In this document: one piece after another, positions 12,362-24,520 of the stretch
Layout of the letters: each line of letters opens with the position of its first letter
How positions within the stretch are numbered: position 1 is the stretch's first letter
Assembly (NCBI GenBank): GCA_949752795.1
Contig: OX457058.1
Coordinates: 35,900,587-35,964,586 of the forward strand
Source of the DNA: Hyperoodon ampullatus
Lineage: Eukaryota > Chordata > Mammalia > Artiodactyla > Ziphiidae
Direction of reading: 5' to 3'
Length of the DNA: 64,000 nt
The notes under the pieces: generated by a model
What the model was told of the DNA's origin: nothing
Databases searched by the model: none
Seen by the model: only the letters and a program-made list of their open reading frames with translations
Program-made: the position numbers and the translations under genes

Positions 12362-13125
12362 GTTGGAAAATAATACATAACGTAAAGTTTAACATTAAAA
12401 ATTTATTTATTTATTTATTTATTTTTGGCTGCGCCATGCAGCTTGTGGGATCTTAGCTCCCCAACCCTCTCCCCCTGTGGTGGAAGCTCGGAGTCTTAAC
12501 CACTGAGCTACCAGGGAAATCCCAAAGTTTAGCATTTTAACCACTTCTAAGTGTGTTTGCAATTCAGCGGCATGTAGCACGTTCACAGTGTCGTGTGCCT
12601 GTTACTGCTGCCCCTCTCCAGACCTTCTTCATCGTCCCAAACAGAGGCTCTGTACTTGTTAAGCAGTAATGCCCCATTCTCTGCTGCCCCCAGCCCCTGG
12701 TAATCATCATTCTACTCTCGGTTTCTATGCATTTGGCTGTTTGAGTTATATAAGTGGGATCATATAGTATTTGTCCTTTTGTGTCTGGCTTATTTCATTT
12801 AGCAGCATATTTTCAGGGTTCATCTGTGTTGTGGTATATGTCAAAATTTCATTCCTTTTTATGTCTGAATAGTATATTCCATTATATGTATATAACCCAT
12901 TTTGTTTATCCATTCATCTGTTGGTGGACATTTGGGTTGTTTCTACCTTTTGGCCATTGTGAATAACGCAGCTGTGAAGATTAGTGTACGAGTATTTGTT
13001 TGAGCCCTGGATTTCAGTTCTTTTGGGGTATATACCTAGAAATGGAATAGCTGGATCATACAGTAATTCTGTGTTGAACTTTTTGAGGAACTGCCAAACT
13101 GTTTTCCACAGTCTCAGCACACTTT
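12362..13125 (-). mobile_element. Old L1 3' half split by a SINE
   Basis: Antisense old L1: gtaaagtttaacatt, then after the SINE gtttgcaattcagcggcatg, ccctggtaatcatcattcta, gtggacatttgggttgtttc, gaactgccaaactgttttcc. It includes the end of ORF2, heavily mutated. Confidence 0.82.
12397..12523 (-). mobile_element. CHR SINE, short type
   Basis: (ATTT)n run, tttttggctgcgccatgcag, gatcttagctccccaacc, head agctaccagggaaatccc. TSD aaagtttaacatt / aaagtttagcatt. Confidence 0.93.
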
Positions 13126-13139
13126 TTGAATAAATGACC

Positions 13140-14039
13140 AGAAGAGATGGCACCTGAGGCTCCCCAGGCTGAGGGACTCTGCCATGCAGGGAACCTGGAC
13201 CTGGGAGTCTAGAGAAAACGATTCAGGCAGGGGGACTGGGACAAGAACCGTTCCCTAAGGCATGTAGAGCTTGACTGTGTAACCTACTGTCTGCCTGTCG
13301 TAGTTTACTCTTCTAAGCAGTGGCTTCTGTAGCTTTTTAAAGAAGGTAACCTGAGAGAGAGCTGCTGTTGGGCACAGAAGCAAGGACAGTGGCCAAGACA
13401 AGGGGGCAGGAAGGTGGGGTGCTCTGGGCTGTAGGTAGACTCTCAGTCAGACTCTCAGTCTCTACCAGCAGGCACCATTGTGTGGAAGCAGCCAAGGGGC
13501 TTCCAGCTGCACAAGAGAAGGTCTGGAAGGATCCAGAGCTCTCTTCTTGTAGCTCAAGCCTCTGTGAGATGGTCAGAATAGCTTGGAAGCAAAGCAAGAA
13601 CAGTAGACGTGTTCCTGAGGCACTGGGGACTTCCATAACCACCTCTCCCCAGCCCGCAGGGATGCTGAGTTTCAACTCTGTCCGGGCCACTCCAGACAAG
13701 GGGAGAATGGCAGAGCCCAGGAGAACATCTTCCTAGTCTTTGAGATATGACCTGCCCACAATCTACAGCTTTGCTTGTATCTCCCAAGGTTCCTTACCTA
13801 AAAACCCTTTGCTTTGGTATTTGCTGAACTCCTTCCTTGCCTCTCTCAAAACCTCCATTTTCTGTGTTTTCAATATTTCTAAAAGCATTAAAAAAATTCT
13901 CCTGTTCATAAGAGACCCTGAAATAGGCAGCCTAGTGTGAGGTGGGTTCCTCCCTGGGACAGCAACGACCCAAGTAACGACAGTGGAGGCCCAGAGTGGG
14001 CACACATTCTGTCTGTCTACCTAGGGTGTAGGTCACCTT
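13140..14039. other. Intron 1 sequence, nothing recognised
   Basis: Unique-looking sequence between two old L1 pieces. The overlapping ORFs at 13337-13787 on both strands have no recognisable domain or splice context. Confidence 0.6.
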
Positions 14040-14818
14040 CATCAAGTACATCATTGTCCCACTAGAGGTGTGTTAGGTATCTGTTAGCCTCTACTTCATG
14101 CCCACTGGGAGGGTTGTAATAAGAAAGACAGACAGTAACCAGTTCTGGAAAGGATGCAGGCACGTTGGAATTCTCAGACAGTGCTGGTGGGTATGCAAAA
14201 TGGTGCAGCCTCTTTGGAAATAAGCCTGGCAGTTCCTCAGAAACTTAAACATAGAGTTACCATATGACTATTCCACTCCTAGGTATAAACCCAAGAGCCA
14301 AGAAAACACATGGCCACATAAATCTAGTACACAGATATTCGTAGCAGCATTATTGATAACAGCCAAAAGGTGGAAACAGTACAAGTGTCCATCAACTAAT
14401 GAATGGAGAGACAAAATGTAGTATATCCATACAATGGATTAATATTCAGCCATAAAAAGGAATGAAGTACTGATATATGCTACATGAGGGATAAACCTTG
14501 AAAACATTGTGCTCGGTGAAAAAAGCCAGACACAGAAAGCCACATACTATGATTCCATGTATATGAAATGTCCAGAACAGGCAAATCCATAGAGACAGAA
14601 AGTAGATCAGGGGTTGCCTGGGGCTGGAGGTGGGGAGAATGGGAGTGACTGATAATGAGTATGAATGGGGTTTTGGGGGTGATGAAAATGCTCTGAAATT
14701 AAATAGTGGTGTTGGCTGCACAATGCTGTAAGTAAACTGAAAACCACTGAACTGTACACTTTAAAAGGGTGAGTTTTATGATATCTGAATTATAGCACAA
14801 TGAAAATAATTTTTAAAT
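14040..14818 (+). mobile_element. Old L1 3' end, sense
   Basis: Sense old L1: cagttctggaaaggatgcag, gggtatgcaaaatggtgcag, cacagatattcgtagcagca, gtgtccatcaactaatgaat, and the 3' UTR end gaactgtacactttaaaagg. ORF2 is broken by many stops. Confidence 0.85.
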
Positions 14819-14863
14819 TATCCATGAAATTTAAATTTCGCCAGTTCTGTATTTGCGTATATG

Positions 14864-14900
14864 TATGTGTGTGTCTGTGTGTGTGTGCGCGCGCGCGCAC
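14864..14900. repeat. (TG)n(CG)n tract, Z-DNA-prone
   Basis: TG dinucleotides run directly into six or so CG dinucleotides (tgtgtgcgcgcgcgcgcac) with no break in purine/pyrimidine alternation. Confidence 0.9.
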
Positions 14901-15595
14901 CAATTCTGGCGACTCTATACTTGCCACCTATTTTTGTAGAAAATTTTGTATTATAATACACACATAAAATATCTATTAGCCTGAGAGACCAACTGATAGA
15001 TAGTGTAAATGAATACATCACAAATGCTCTTTTGAGGTATGTCTGCACCTTTGGTTTTGTATTTTACACCTTTTGCAATTGACTTGGGAAGTTACCAGCC
15101 TCTTCACACCATGCAATTCTAATTTTACACCAGTGGTTCCTAGGAAAACAAAAAGAGCTTCCCCCCCACCCCCGAACCCAAATTCAGAGTGGTAAGCTAC
15201 ATACTTAACCATGGTTGGTTTCTAGAACTGGTACTAGGATCCCCCTTGCTGCTACCCAGGAACCCAAAAGACAAAAATGAACCACAAAACCAGTTTGCCA
15301 TAGTTAGTACTAATTTGCCAGTAAAGGAAAAAATAAATCCCAGGCTTCTAAATTTTTTAAGCTATGAAGAAAAATTTTAAATTGTGAAAGTGCACAGTTA
15401 CTCTTTTTGAAGATTCTCTTCTGTTTAATTTGCTGATGATAACAGGGAAAGAGAGCTAGGTCTCTTTGGGCATGTTGAGCTGTCTAAGGTGGAAAAGGGG
15501 ATTGTCTTCCCTGCAGTGATGTCTCACGCATGTAATTAATATATTATCATAATATTCCTTTAACTGGCTGCTATTACTAACAAAAAAGCACTTTG

Positions 15596-15742
15596 CAGGA
15601 CCTCCCTGGCGGTCCAGTGGTTAAGACTTGGCGCTTCCAATGCAGGCTGCGCGGGTTCAATCCCTGGTCAGGGAACTAAGATCCCACATGCTGTGCAGTG
15701 TGGCCAAAAAGTTAAAAAAAAAAAAAAAGGAAAGAAAGAAAG
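15596..15742 (+). mobile_element. CHR SINE, short type
   Basis: Head ggacctccctggcggtccag, body gggttcaatccctggtcagg, tail gtggccaaaaagtt, A-run and a (GAAA)n expansion. TSD aaagcactttg at 15585-15595 and 15743-15753. Confidence 0.95.
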
Positions 15743-15769
15743 AAAGCACTTTGTATATATTATCACATT

Positions 15770-15875
15770 TAATCTAAACAGTCCCTTGAGGTGGTTGTGT
15801 TAATGTTTAGGGAAGTGACTTGGCCAAGGTCACACAGATGATCAGGTCCTCCTAGGGAGCATGTACTGTTCCACA
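15770..15875 (-). repeat. MIR-like relic
   Basis: tcacatttaatctaaacagt, ggaagtgacttggccaaggt, cacacagatgatcagg: typical antisense MIR text. Confidence 0.6.
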
Positions 15876-15899
15876 GCCTGAACTAGTCTCCCCGTTACT

Positions 15900-16247
15900 C
15901 TTTTTTTTTTTAATAAATTTATTCACAAGTTTATTTATTATTTATTTTTTGGCTGTGTTGGGTCTTCGTTGCTGTGCACGGGCTTTCTCTAGTTGCGGTG
16001 AGTGGGGGCTACTCTTCGTTACAGTGCTCGGGCTTCTCACTGCGGTGGCTTCTCTTGTTGCAGAGCATGGGCTCTAGGCGTGTGGGCTTCATTAGTTGTG
16101 GCTTGCGGGCTCTAGAGCGCAGGCTCAGTAGTGGCGCACGGGCTTAGTTGCTCTGCGGCATGTGGGATCTTCCCGGATCAGGGCTCGAACCCATGTCCCC
16201 CGCACTGGCAGGCGGATTCTTAACCACTGTGCCACCAGGGAAGTCCC
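15900..16247 (-). mobile_element. CHR SINE, long type (~340 bp)
   Basis: Antisense: T/A-rich tail, ggctgtgttgggtcttcgtt, ggcttcattagttgtggctt, cggcatgtgggatcttcccg, head gccaccagggaagtccc. This is the long form that carries the cacaactactgag-type middle section. Confidence 0.93.
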
Positions 16248-16804
16248 CACCATCCCCCCACCGCCCCGGCCCTCCGCTTACTCTCAACAAAGAGAAGCAG
16301 CGCGATTTTGTGGAGCCACCCTCCTCTTCTTCAGCTTTGTCTCTGACAGGTAAAAAGAGCCAAGAAAGGAACTAGAATTAAAACCAAGCCCTGTTATGTT
16401 CCTGACACGAAATAAGGACTGTTAAGTCGTTTTGGTATATATTTCATATGTCCATCACTTTGTTTTCCTTTCCCGATAAAGGTTGGGCTACATGGTGGCT
16501 TCCAATACGATACGAAGCCAACTGGATTTTTGGAAAGCTCTGTCAGCCTGAATGACCCTGAGGACTCTTGAGCTCCCCTGCTGCTTTCCTGACCCCTGTC
16601 CTTCATCTCTAAGGGTGGGTCCTCTTCCTGCCCCTGTCCTGGGTGTCCCCCAGCTGGGTTGTCCCTCTCCTTCTCTCTCCCTGTGTACTCACCCTGCATG
16701 GTTTCATCCACCTGTGATTTCTGCTCAGCTGCTGCAGTGGGTTCCCCAGTCTAGTCTTCTAACCTTGAAGAGTCACCCTGAAAAGGGGTCCCATTTGCCT
16801 TCTT

Positions 16805-16972
16805 TTTTTAAAAAAAAAAAATATTTATTTATTTGGCTGCGCCGAGTCTTAGTTGCGGCACTCGGGATCTTTAGTTGCGGCATGTGGGATCTAGTTCCCT
16901 GACCAGGGATCGAACCCGGGCCCCCTGCATTGGGAGCATGGAATCTTAACCGCTGGACCACCAGGGAAGTCC
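16805..16972 (-). mobile_element. CHR SINE, intermediate type
   Basis: tatttatttatttggctgcg, gatctttagttgcggcatgt, head gaccaccagggaagtccc. TSD ccatttgccttct / ccatttgctttct. Confidence 0.93.
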
Positions 16973-17103
16973 CCCATTTGCTTTCTAACATCTCTTCCAG
17001 ATGGTCCACAGGCAAGGTCCACTCATCATGACTCACATTTCCTCTCAACTGCCCAAGCCAGAAAACTTGGGTCTTTTTCCCTCATCCTTTTCTACACTTG
17101 ATC

Positions 17104-17300
17104 TTTAAAAAAAAACCAGCTTTACTGAGATAAAACTCATGCACCATACAATTTACTTATATAAAATATACAATTCATTGATTTCTTTTTACTGTATTCA
17201 GAGCTTGTACAATCATCAACACAGTCTAATTTTAGAACATTTTTCCCTCCTCAAGGAAACCCAGAACCTGTTACCAGTCACTCCCCATTCCCCCCATTTT
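17104..17300 (-). mobile_element. Old L1 3' fragment
   Basis: Antisense: ccagctttactgagataaaa, catgcaccatacaatttact, tgtacaatcatcaacacagt, aacccagaacctgttaccag. Confidence 0.75.
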
Positions 17301-18181
17301 ATGTTTACTATAGATGAATACAAAAGCCCTCAACATTTAAAACTGAGAACATTATTTTTCCAGTCTTATAAGAAAATCATATCTGCTTAATTAGGAATGA
17401 TGTTGCCAAGTCATACCCTCATAGCAGACACAGAATAAAGTCTTCTATATTTTGTTTGCATTGCAGTGTAACAGGAAAATCCATGTGCACAGGTGTGTTA
17501 CAGCAAAAGGAAGAATGCAAACTGCTCCTTCGGCAATATTTTGCACTCTCTTGAATTAGCTGTCCCAGGAATCATTAATCGTTATGACTTGGCTGCTTGC
17601 CACCTGACTTTTTAGAAATCATCACTTGGATGTTTTCTGGTTCTTGGCTTTTGGTGTTCATAGCACGTGAATCATAAAACTCTGCTTTTTGTTTTAAAAC
17701 TCCCATTTATCACCACAGATTCAGGTGGAATGACTTTTTTTAGTATAAATGTTCAATATACCACATATAGAGTAAAATCATAAATGTATGTTGAAACCCT
17801 AGGATACCTTCCATAGATGAAATATCATGCATAGAAGGTGCCTGTTGCTTCGGTGGCTGGTTTGTAAGTGCAGGTGACACGCCCATGTGCAACTCAAAAG
17901 ACGGGCATTGGTGCATCACCCGTGACCCAGCGGTCCTGGGTAGAGAACACAATCTCTTAATGATGATATCCCATAGTTATGAGAACAACTATCCAAGTGC
18001 ATTTAACATTTTTCCTACGTATATATTTCTTGGACTGTATTTGGAAGAGAAGATAGCTTTGACATAAATTTTCCACTGAGCACAGTTGGACACGGTGGCC
18101 CCCAAGATAAAGACCAATTTCCTCAGCGTGTCATTCAGAATCCATGGCTATCTGGCTTCCGCCCACCCTCAGGCCTCATCT

Positions 18182-18377
18182 CGTTTTTAAAAACTATTTA
18201 TTTATTTATTTAGGCTGCACTGGGTCTTTGTTGCGGCATGCAGGATCTTTCAGTTGTGACATGCAGACTCTTAGTTGCGTCGTGCATGTGGGATCTGGTT
18301 CCCCGACCAGGGATCAAACCTGGGACCCCTGCATTGGGAGCATGGAGTCTTAGCCACTGGACCAGCAGGGAAGTCCC
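18182..18377 (-). mobile_element. CHR SINE, intermediate type
   Basis: tatttatttatttaggctgc, ggtctttgttgcggcatgca, head gaccagcagggaagtccc. TSD caggcctcatct / caggcctcacct. Confidence 0.93.
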
Positions 18378-19349
18378 CAGGCCTCACCTCTTGCCACCCA
18401 CTCCTGTAGCCACAAATAGCACTTGAGCACACCTCTCATGTCTGCAGTCATTCCCCCTCACCTGCTAAACCCAGAAGATTTGCTGGACGCTGGGCCGGGG
18501 GTAGAGGGGGACGTTTGGAGGAGGGGGAGGAATTTCTGTGCAGGAGTAGAAGGGTGCTGTTTGAACACGAGATGGTCTTGCAGTGTTGCTGGTGAGTTTT
18601 ATTTTCTTCCTTGATCCCGTCCTTGGTCTCATCTTCCCATCATATGTTTCCCTATCCTGCATCCTCAGAGAAGCCCCTCACCCACCCCATGCAAATACTT
18701 GCCTTCCGTCACAGATTTGCTTTTCTGAAATTCTGCCTCTCCCCCTCCCGACCACTGGGATCCTCACCCACTGCTCTGGACCCACCACCCCTTTTGGAGA
18801 GTACGGACCCTTTTCCAAAGCACATGGCAATGGACCTCATGGGCCCTCTGGGGCAGCCCTCAGCCTGTGAACCAGTCCCAGAACTTAGGCAAACCCACAT
18901 CACAGGAGACCCGCAGGAGAACGTGGGCTGAGAGCTCCTGAAAAACTGTCAAGCCCTCTACGATAAAGGTAGTGTCATCAAGAAAGCCTGTCAGTGTTCA
19001 TCAGGGGTACTTTCCTCATTCTGTTCCGTGATGTAAATGGGACCCAAAAAGAGAATCCCTAGTCAGTGGAGTAGGAAGATTTGTGACAAATGTGACTTAT
19101 GTGATATCTCTCATTTATCAGCTTTGTTAATCTGGGCAGTTTTGGGGCAGATGAAAATCACTTCAATAGAATGGGTCTGCTGTGACCCCCTTCAAGGGGC
19201 TCAGACCAGACAAGGAGATGGACTTCTGGCTAAGGTCCAGCAGGTGCAGGTTTTCCCCAGGGAGTTGCTGGTCCATTGTTCTAACAGGGTTTATGGAATG
19301 GTTTCTGTGTCCCCACTGATGCCTACATCAAATACTTAATTCCTTGGAC

Positions 19350-20090
19350 TCCTGTTTCTAGATTCTGTTGTTTCCATTAGTCTGTCTATTTCTTTGCTCA
19401 TAGCTCTTCATTTCATTTGCTGTAACTTTATAATAATACATTTCAATATCTGGCTACATTATGGCTAAACCTCCTCATTGCTCTTCATCTTCAGAATTTT
19501 CTTGGCTGTCCTCTCACGTTAAGTTTTCCACATGAATAACCCTGTCTAGTTCTAAAAATAATTCTGTTGATATTTGTATTTTGTTAAATGTATGTATTAA
19601 TTTAGGGGTAATTGACGTCTTCGTATTGACTTTTCTCATTTAAGAACAGGATGTCTTATTTATTAAAGTTTTCTTTTGTATGCCTGAGAAGTTATCTTTG
19701 CTTTTTTCGTGCAGATCTTGCTTACTTCTTAAATATATTCCTAGAAATTGTATCTTTTTGGCTGCTACTCTAGATGGGATCTTTTAAAATCTATTATATT
19801 GTCTATCTGGTTGTTTGTATATATAGAAAGGCTACTGATGTTATTTTTTATTAGTAATTTTATACCTAGTCACCTTACTGGATTTCATTATTCATATTCA
19901 CTCTTTCAGTTGATTTTATTGGGTGTTCTAGATGTGTGATCCTATTATCTGCAAATAATGGTAACTTTATTATGGGGATTTTGTGTGAAAGTAGAACTAC
20001 AATATACTTGTGAGTTTGGTAGATTCTTTGCATGAAAGAATTGTGCTAGAACCTTTTGTCCATTATCTCCTTTTTCCCCCAGATCTTTTT
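19350..20090 (-). mobile_element. Old L1 ORF2 fragment, antisense
   Basis: T-rich antisense ORF2 text: tccattagtctgtctatttc, ttcttggctgtcctctcacg, ttgtatgcctgagaagttat, atcctattatctgcaaataa (the region encoding the reverse-transcriptase core on the other strand). Many indels. Confidence 0.75.
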
Positions 20091-20253
20091 CCTAGACTCA
20101 GGGATTTGACCCTGCCAGCTAGGGGCCTATTGACCATCTAGAACGAGGGCTGAGAGCCTGATGAGCCCATGCTTCTGTTCCCTCATGACAGGCGCTCAGT
20201 CCAGGGCCTGTATCCTGAGAGCACAAATTAGACGTCTCAAGATGCTGTGGTAG

Positions 20254-20532
20254 GGGACTTCCCTGGTGGTCCAGTGGCTAAGACTCCGTCGTCCCAATGC
20301 AGGGGGCCTGGGTTTGATCCCTGGTCAGGGAACTAGATCCCACATGCCGCAACTAAAAGATCAAGCACCCCACTGCAACTAAAGATCCCACGTGAGGCAG
20401 TGAAGATCCCATGTGCTGCAACTAAGAATTAGCACAGCCAAATAAATACATAAATAAATATTTTTTAAAAAAGAGAGAGAGAGAGAGAGAGAGAGATAAC
20501 TACCTTGCCCAAGTTTAAAAAAAAAAGAAAAA
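20254..20532 (+). mobile_element. CHR SINE with (GA)n tail
   Basis: Head gggacttccctggtggtcca, body gaactagatcccacatgccg, repeated caactaaa(g)atccca units, tail ccaaataaatacataaataa, then a (GA)12 tract (20472-20496) and A-rich end. TSD aagatgctgtggtag / aagatgctatggtag at 20239-20253 and 20533-20547 encloses the GA tract, so it grew from the SINE tail. Confidence 0.93.
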
Positions 20533-21869
20533 AAGATGCTATGGTAGAACTCAAAGGACTAGTGGGAGCCTTTCTGGCCAGTCAAGGGGGAAGGATATTT
20601 TAGCCCCAGTGAAGGGCATGTCCATGGTCATGTGAAAATGCAGGTGCTTTGGAAGTGTTAGCAGAAAAGCGGCAGAGCCTGTCTGGTGAGGGGACAGGGA
20701 CAGGTGGTCAGGGGTCTGTGAATCATTCTGATGCACTTGGAGCTGGTCCTATGGAGCATAAAGCCAGGGAAGGTCTTTGAAGCTGGGTGGACAGTGCCAT
20801 GCCCATCGAGCTTGGGGCTGCACCTTTCTCTTGCTGCTGTATGAATGATGTGTGGAAGGATTCAAGAGTCAAGCCAGGTAAACTCATCAGGGCATCCTTT
20901 GAGACTTTGAAACATGTTTAAATGGCTGTAGGGTAATGTCTGAATGGTTTGTTTTAATTCAAAGCAGATAGAAGCAGGAATAATAAGAATCATGAGGTTT
21001 TACAGGTTCCTATCAGGAAAAGCCTGGTGAACATGGCAAGTGAGGGATTATAATAAATTAAAATATCATCTTTCTTTTTTTTTTTTCTGCAAAAAGTAGT
21101 CATGCCAGTTCTTTGCAGAATCATTTCACATGGAGCCAGAAATCGTTCAAAGCGGGAGTGGTCTCTCTGCCGAGTGGTTTTCATATTCCAGGCATACGTA
21201 TGTTTCACAGTGTCTAATTATTCTTGGGGACCATTACTGTCAGGTTCCAAAATGTGTTCAATGAGCAACAATTGGTGTTTATTCAGCTCTAAAAAGACTA
21301 TGCAAGGGAACAGTAGGTTGTTATTGTCTGCCTAAAGAAACGTTCTGCCATCCGGAAACATCTGCTTTCTATTTAAAGCACTGAAGAAGGAATGGGAGTA
21401 TATTTGAAATATACTCCCTAAGCATCAAACACCAAAGAAAGGAGAATAAAATTGGGTATGAAGGTAATTTCTGTTCTCTGATACACACTCTCTTCAGCTT
21501 TTCCCTGCTGGGAAGGAAAGGTGGCCTCCTGGCTTGGAAAGTTCTGCTTCTCTTGAATTTTTCTATTTATACTGATTTGCACACTTCCAGGAACTGACTT
21601 CTGTGTCCTAGTTCCAGCTCTTTTAGCTTCTCAGGTAGGGCAAGGTGCTCTTTCAGAGTTGGGGTCTGCTTTTCTGCATTTTGTGGTGAGGTTTGTTCTC
21701 TGATTTTGCTCATAAAGATGTAAAGATTTGCTGTCCACGTTGCCTGAAATCACCCTGTGACCTTCAGTTTTCTACGTGGAGAATGCTGCCCACTCACAGC
21801 TCTGCCCAGAGGGTTTTAACCCTCTGAGAACATATACAGTCTGCTTGGGGTGCAATAAACTTTCTGTGA

Positions 21870-22930
21870 AGGTCAATATGTTAGTTACCTATCACTGTGT
21901 AATCAAGTGCTACAAATTTAGTAGCTTAAAACAAAACACATTTCTGTGTATATCCTTGACAGTCGTTGAAACAAAGAATTAACGGGTTAGATGGCTGGAG
22001 GCTAAATCAAAATGTGTGGGTCTGCTCTCATCATTATAACCCCTTTTGGCAATAAAGAAAAAGGATAAAATATATCTGCATTGCCTTTACCTGGTTTTGA
22101 AAGCAGAGTGGTTATGACCTGAAAGGGAATTTATAGGCAGTGGGTTTGAAAGCAGGCTGAAGGCCAAGATTTCAGAGACAAAGGTAGGTTACTTCAAGCA
22201 CTTCTCATAAGTGCCAGTAGATATTTATAGAGTACATCTAGAAAGATATATTCAAAAAGTACATAAGAGTTTCCTCTGGAGAGAACTGAAGGACTAGAGA
22301 CAGGAGAGATTTGTGCCTTTCACTGTATGCCCTTTGGTGTCATCGAAATTTTGTACCATGTTCACATATTATCTATTGAAAAACTGTTAATAAAAAAATA
22401 GGAGACCTGATTCCTACTCACAGAAAGACAAAAACAAACAAACAAAAAACACATTTCTGTGAGTCAGGAGTCTGGGAATGGCTTAGCTAGGGCCTCTGCT
22501 TCAGGGTCTCTTAGGAGGTGTCAGCCAGGAGTGGGGTCTCATCTGAAGGCTCGAGTGTGGACAGATAAGCTTCTAAGCAGTTGTTGGCAGAATTTCAGTT
22601 CCTCAAGAATATTGGACTAAGCGCCTCCGTTCTTCTCTGGCTGAAGGTCACCCTCTCTGGCTGGAGTTGCTGTGGGATGGTCCTCCCCAACATGGCAACT
22701 TGCTTCAGCAAAGCCAGCAAGAGAGTCAATCAAGGGAGTCTGCTAGCAAGACAGAAGTCACAGTCCTCTGTCACTTGCTCAAAGTGACCTCCTGTCACCT
22801 TCACCATATTCTGTTGGTTAAAAGCAAGTCACAGGTCGCACCCATGCTCACAGGGAGGAGATTACACAGGGGATCACAGGAGTCACATCAGAACTGCCTA
22901 CTGCAGACAGGTATTATTTTAGGAAGAGAG
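21870..22930 (-). repeat. Old interspersed repeat split by a retro-insertion
   Basis: Text of a very common old mammalian repeat: gttagttacctatcactgtg, ttagtagcttaaaacaaaac, and after the insertion gtgagtcaggagtctgggaa, ggcttagctagggcctctgc, ggtgtcagccaggagtgggg. Class not resolved by eye. It is interrupted at 21949-22445. The orientation given is a guess. Confidence 0.6.
21949..22445 (+). mobile_element. Retro-inserted sequence of unknown origin
   Basis: About 497 bp bounded by a perfect 16-bp TSD aaaacacatttctgtg (21933-21948 and 22446-22461). It carries an AATAAA-containing stretch (gttaataaaaaaatagg) about 50 nt before an A-rich (CAAA)n end, as in L1-mediated retroposition of a transcript. 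I see no long ORF and no CHR, L1, MIR or known-gene text. It could be a processed 3' UTR or noncoding RNA, a 3' transduction, or a repeat I do not recognise. Confidence 0.7.
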
Positions 22931-22949
22931 TATAATGGCTAAGGGGGGG

Positions 22950-23142
22950 GTTGTCCATGTCACTTAGAACTGACTTCAAAGCTCAGATCTGCCACTTACT
23001 AACTGTGTAACCCAAGGCAGGTCCTTGGCCTCTCTGAGCCCCGTTTCCCCACCTGGATCCCCATAGGATCATTGGGATCTTAAATGAGAGCTCCTATGTG
23101 AAGCCTGGCAGATGGTAAATACTCAGTAAATATTAGTTGGCT
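22950..23142 (+). repeat. MIR SINE
   Basis: gctcagatctgccacttact, aactgtgtaacccaaggcag, ctctctgagccccgtttccc, ggcagatggtaaatactcag: all MIR landmarks in order. Confidence 0.82.
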
Positions 23143-24084
23143 TTAAACTAAATATCAGCTAAATATTAACTGGCTTTTCTTTCCATCCCCCTTTTTCTTT
23201 AAATACCATTCGATTTTTGAATTTTAGAAGAATAAAATAGAACTCTCCAGTGGCCAAGGACTTGGTTATTCACATGGAAATCCCAGTACTGTGGGTAGTT
23301 TTCTGGACTCAAAGCTGTGCCAAGCTGACCTCCAGGTCCCCAGGCCTGAGGATCGCAGGTCTTTGACCTCAGAAGGGCTGTGGCTCCTCCCATGGTGCCC
23401 ACGCTCAGCATGGGGTCTGTGGGTCTCCTTGCAGCTCCCTTCCTGGGTCACTGTGCTCTCTCCACGCTGGAGCAGCCACTTCCCCTGCAGAGGCCTGACC
23501 ATGGGACCAGGGCTGCAGCCACTGAGGGTATGGCCAGCTGAGCCAAACGTGTCTCCCAACGTCCTTGCGTTTCTGGTTGGGGTCCTGCCATGGCGTCACT
23601 GCATCCCCAGAGCTGAGCGGACAGATTTGGAGATGGGGTCCTTCTTGTCTGCATGCTCCCCTTGACCTGAATCATGCCAAGCAGATGACTTGTGGCTTTG
23701 GCTTATCCGTGGTCAGAAGTCTCTACCAGCTTCTCTTGTCTCCCTGTCCCTCCCCCACCATCCCTCTCCACCTTGCTTTCCTCACTCCCTCGCTCCTGTA
23801 GGCCTCAGGCACACAGAGCACTTTCAGAAGGTCGCTGCTCGACCACCACAGGCTGCTGTCTGTCCTGACCAGGGCACATCTGCCTCTCCATGACCCTCCC
23901 CCAGCCTTTGCACCCAAAGATCCTGTTCTCTGTCCCTCTGTTGTCCCCTTCACGCTGTGGAAGGATGTCTTGGAGTCGTTTCTGTCATTCTGGAGGAGAG
24001 ATGACAGCTGTAGGGGTGACTTCTTCCATTATTTCTAGATTATCTGATAATGTCTAATGTGAATATCTCCCCAGCTTCCTAGAG

Positions 24085-24240
24085 GATAAAAATCACCTGT
24101 AGCTCTTGTTAAAAATAGAGCTACCCAGGCCCCATCCCTGGACAGCCAGGTTCCTGCGGGGATAGACTGGGGCCCAGGAATTTGTATTTTTACTAAATGC
24201 TCCAGCTAATTCCTATCAGAGGTTTAGGAAACACTGGTCT
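24085..24240 (+). mobile_element. MER5-like hAT DNA transposon relic
   Basis: aaaatcacctgtagctcttg, ctacccaggccccatccctg, ggggcccaggaatttgtatt, aggtttaggaaacactgg, in the order of MER5A. Diverged and without clear TSD. Confidence 0.65.
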
Positions 24241-24409
24241 AAAGGTCCTAAAACCTAGACCCAGTCCCTCTTCCCCGGTGTGGAGGACACAAGGGAAGAA
24301 CCGAAAGTCTGGCCCCTTCCCCTGGGAGGGCTCCTGCGTGACCCTGGGTCCCTGCCCAGCTCGTAGTGCTCTGTAAAGGAGAGGCAGAGAGTTTAGCATA
24401 ATTCAATTC

Positions 24410-24520
24410 TTTTTTTTTAATTGAGGTATAATTGACATATTAACATTATTTTAGTCTCAAGTGCACTATGTAATGATTCAATATTTGTACACATTGCATA
24501 ATACGGTTCTTTTAAAAACC
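24410..24520 (-). mobile_element. Old L1 3' end fragment
   Basis: Antisense text ttttaattgaggtataattg, gtctcaagtgcactatgtaa, ttcaatatttgtacacattg. Confidence 0.7.

Larger units (their letters stand above)
16250..19345. other. Intron 1 sequence between repeats
   Basis: Outside the SINEs (16805-16972, 18182-18377) and the L1 piece (17104-17300) I see no gene, RNA or regulatory structure. 14819-15584 and 20548-21869 are likewise unremarkable. Confidence 0.55.
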
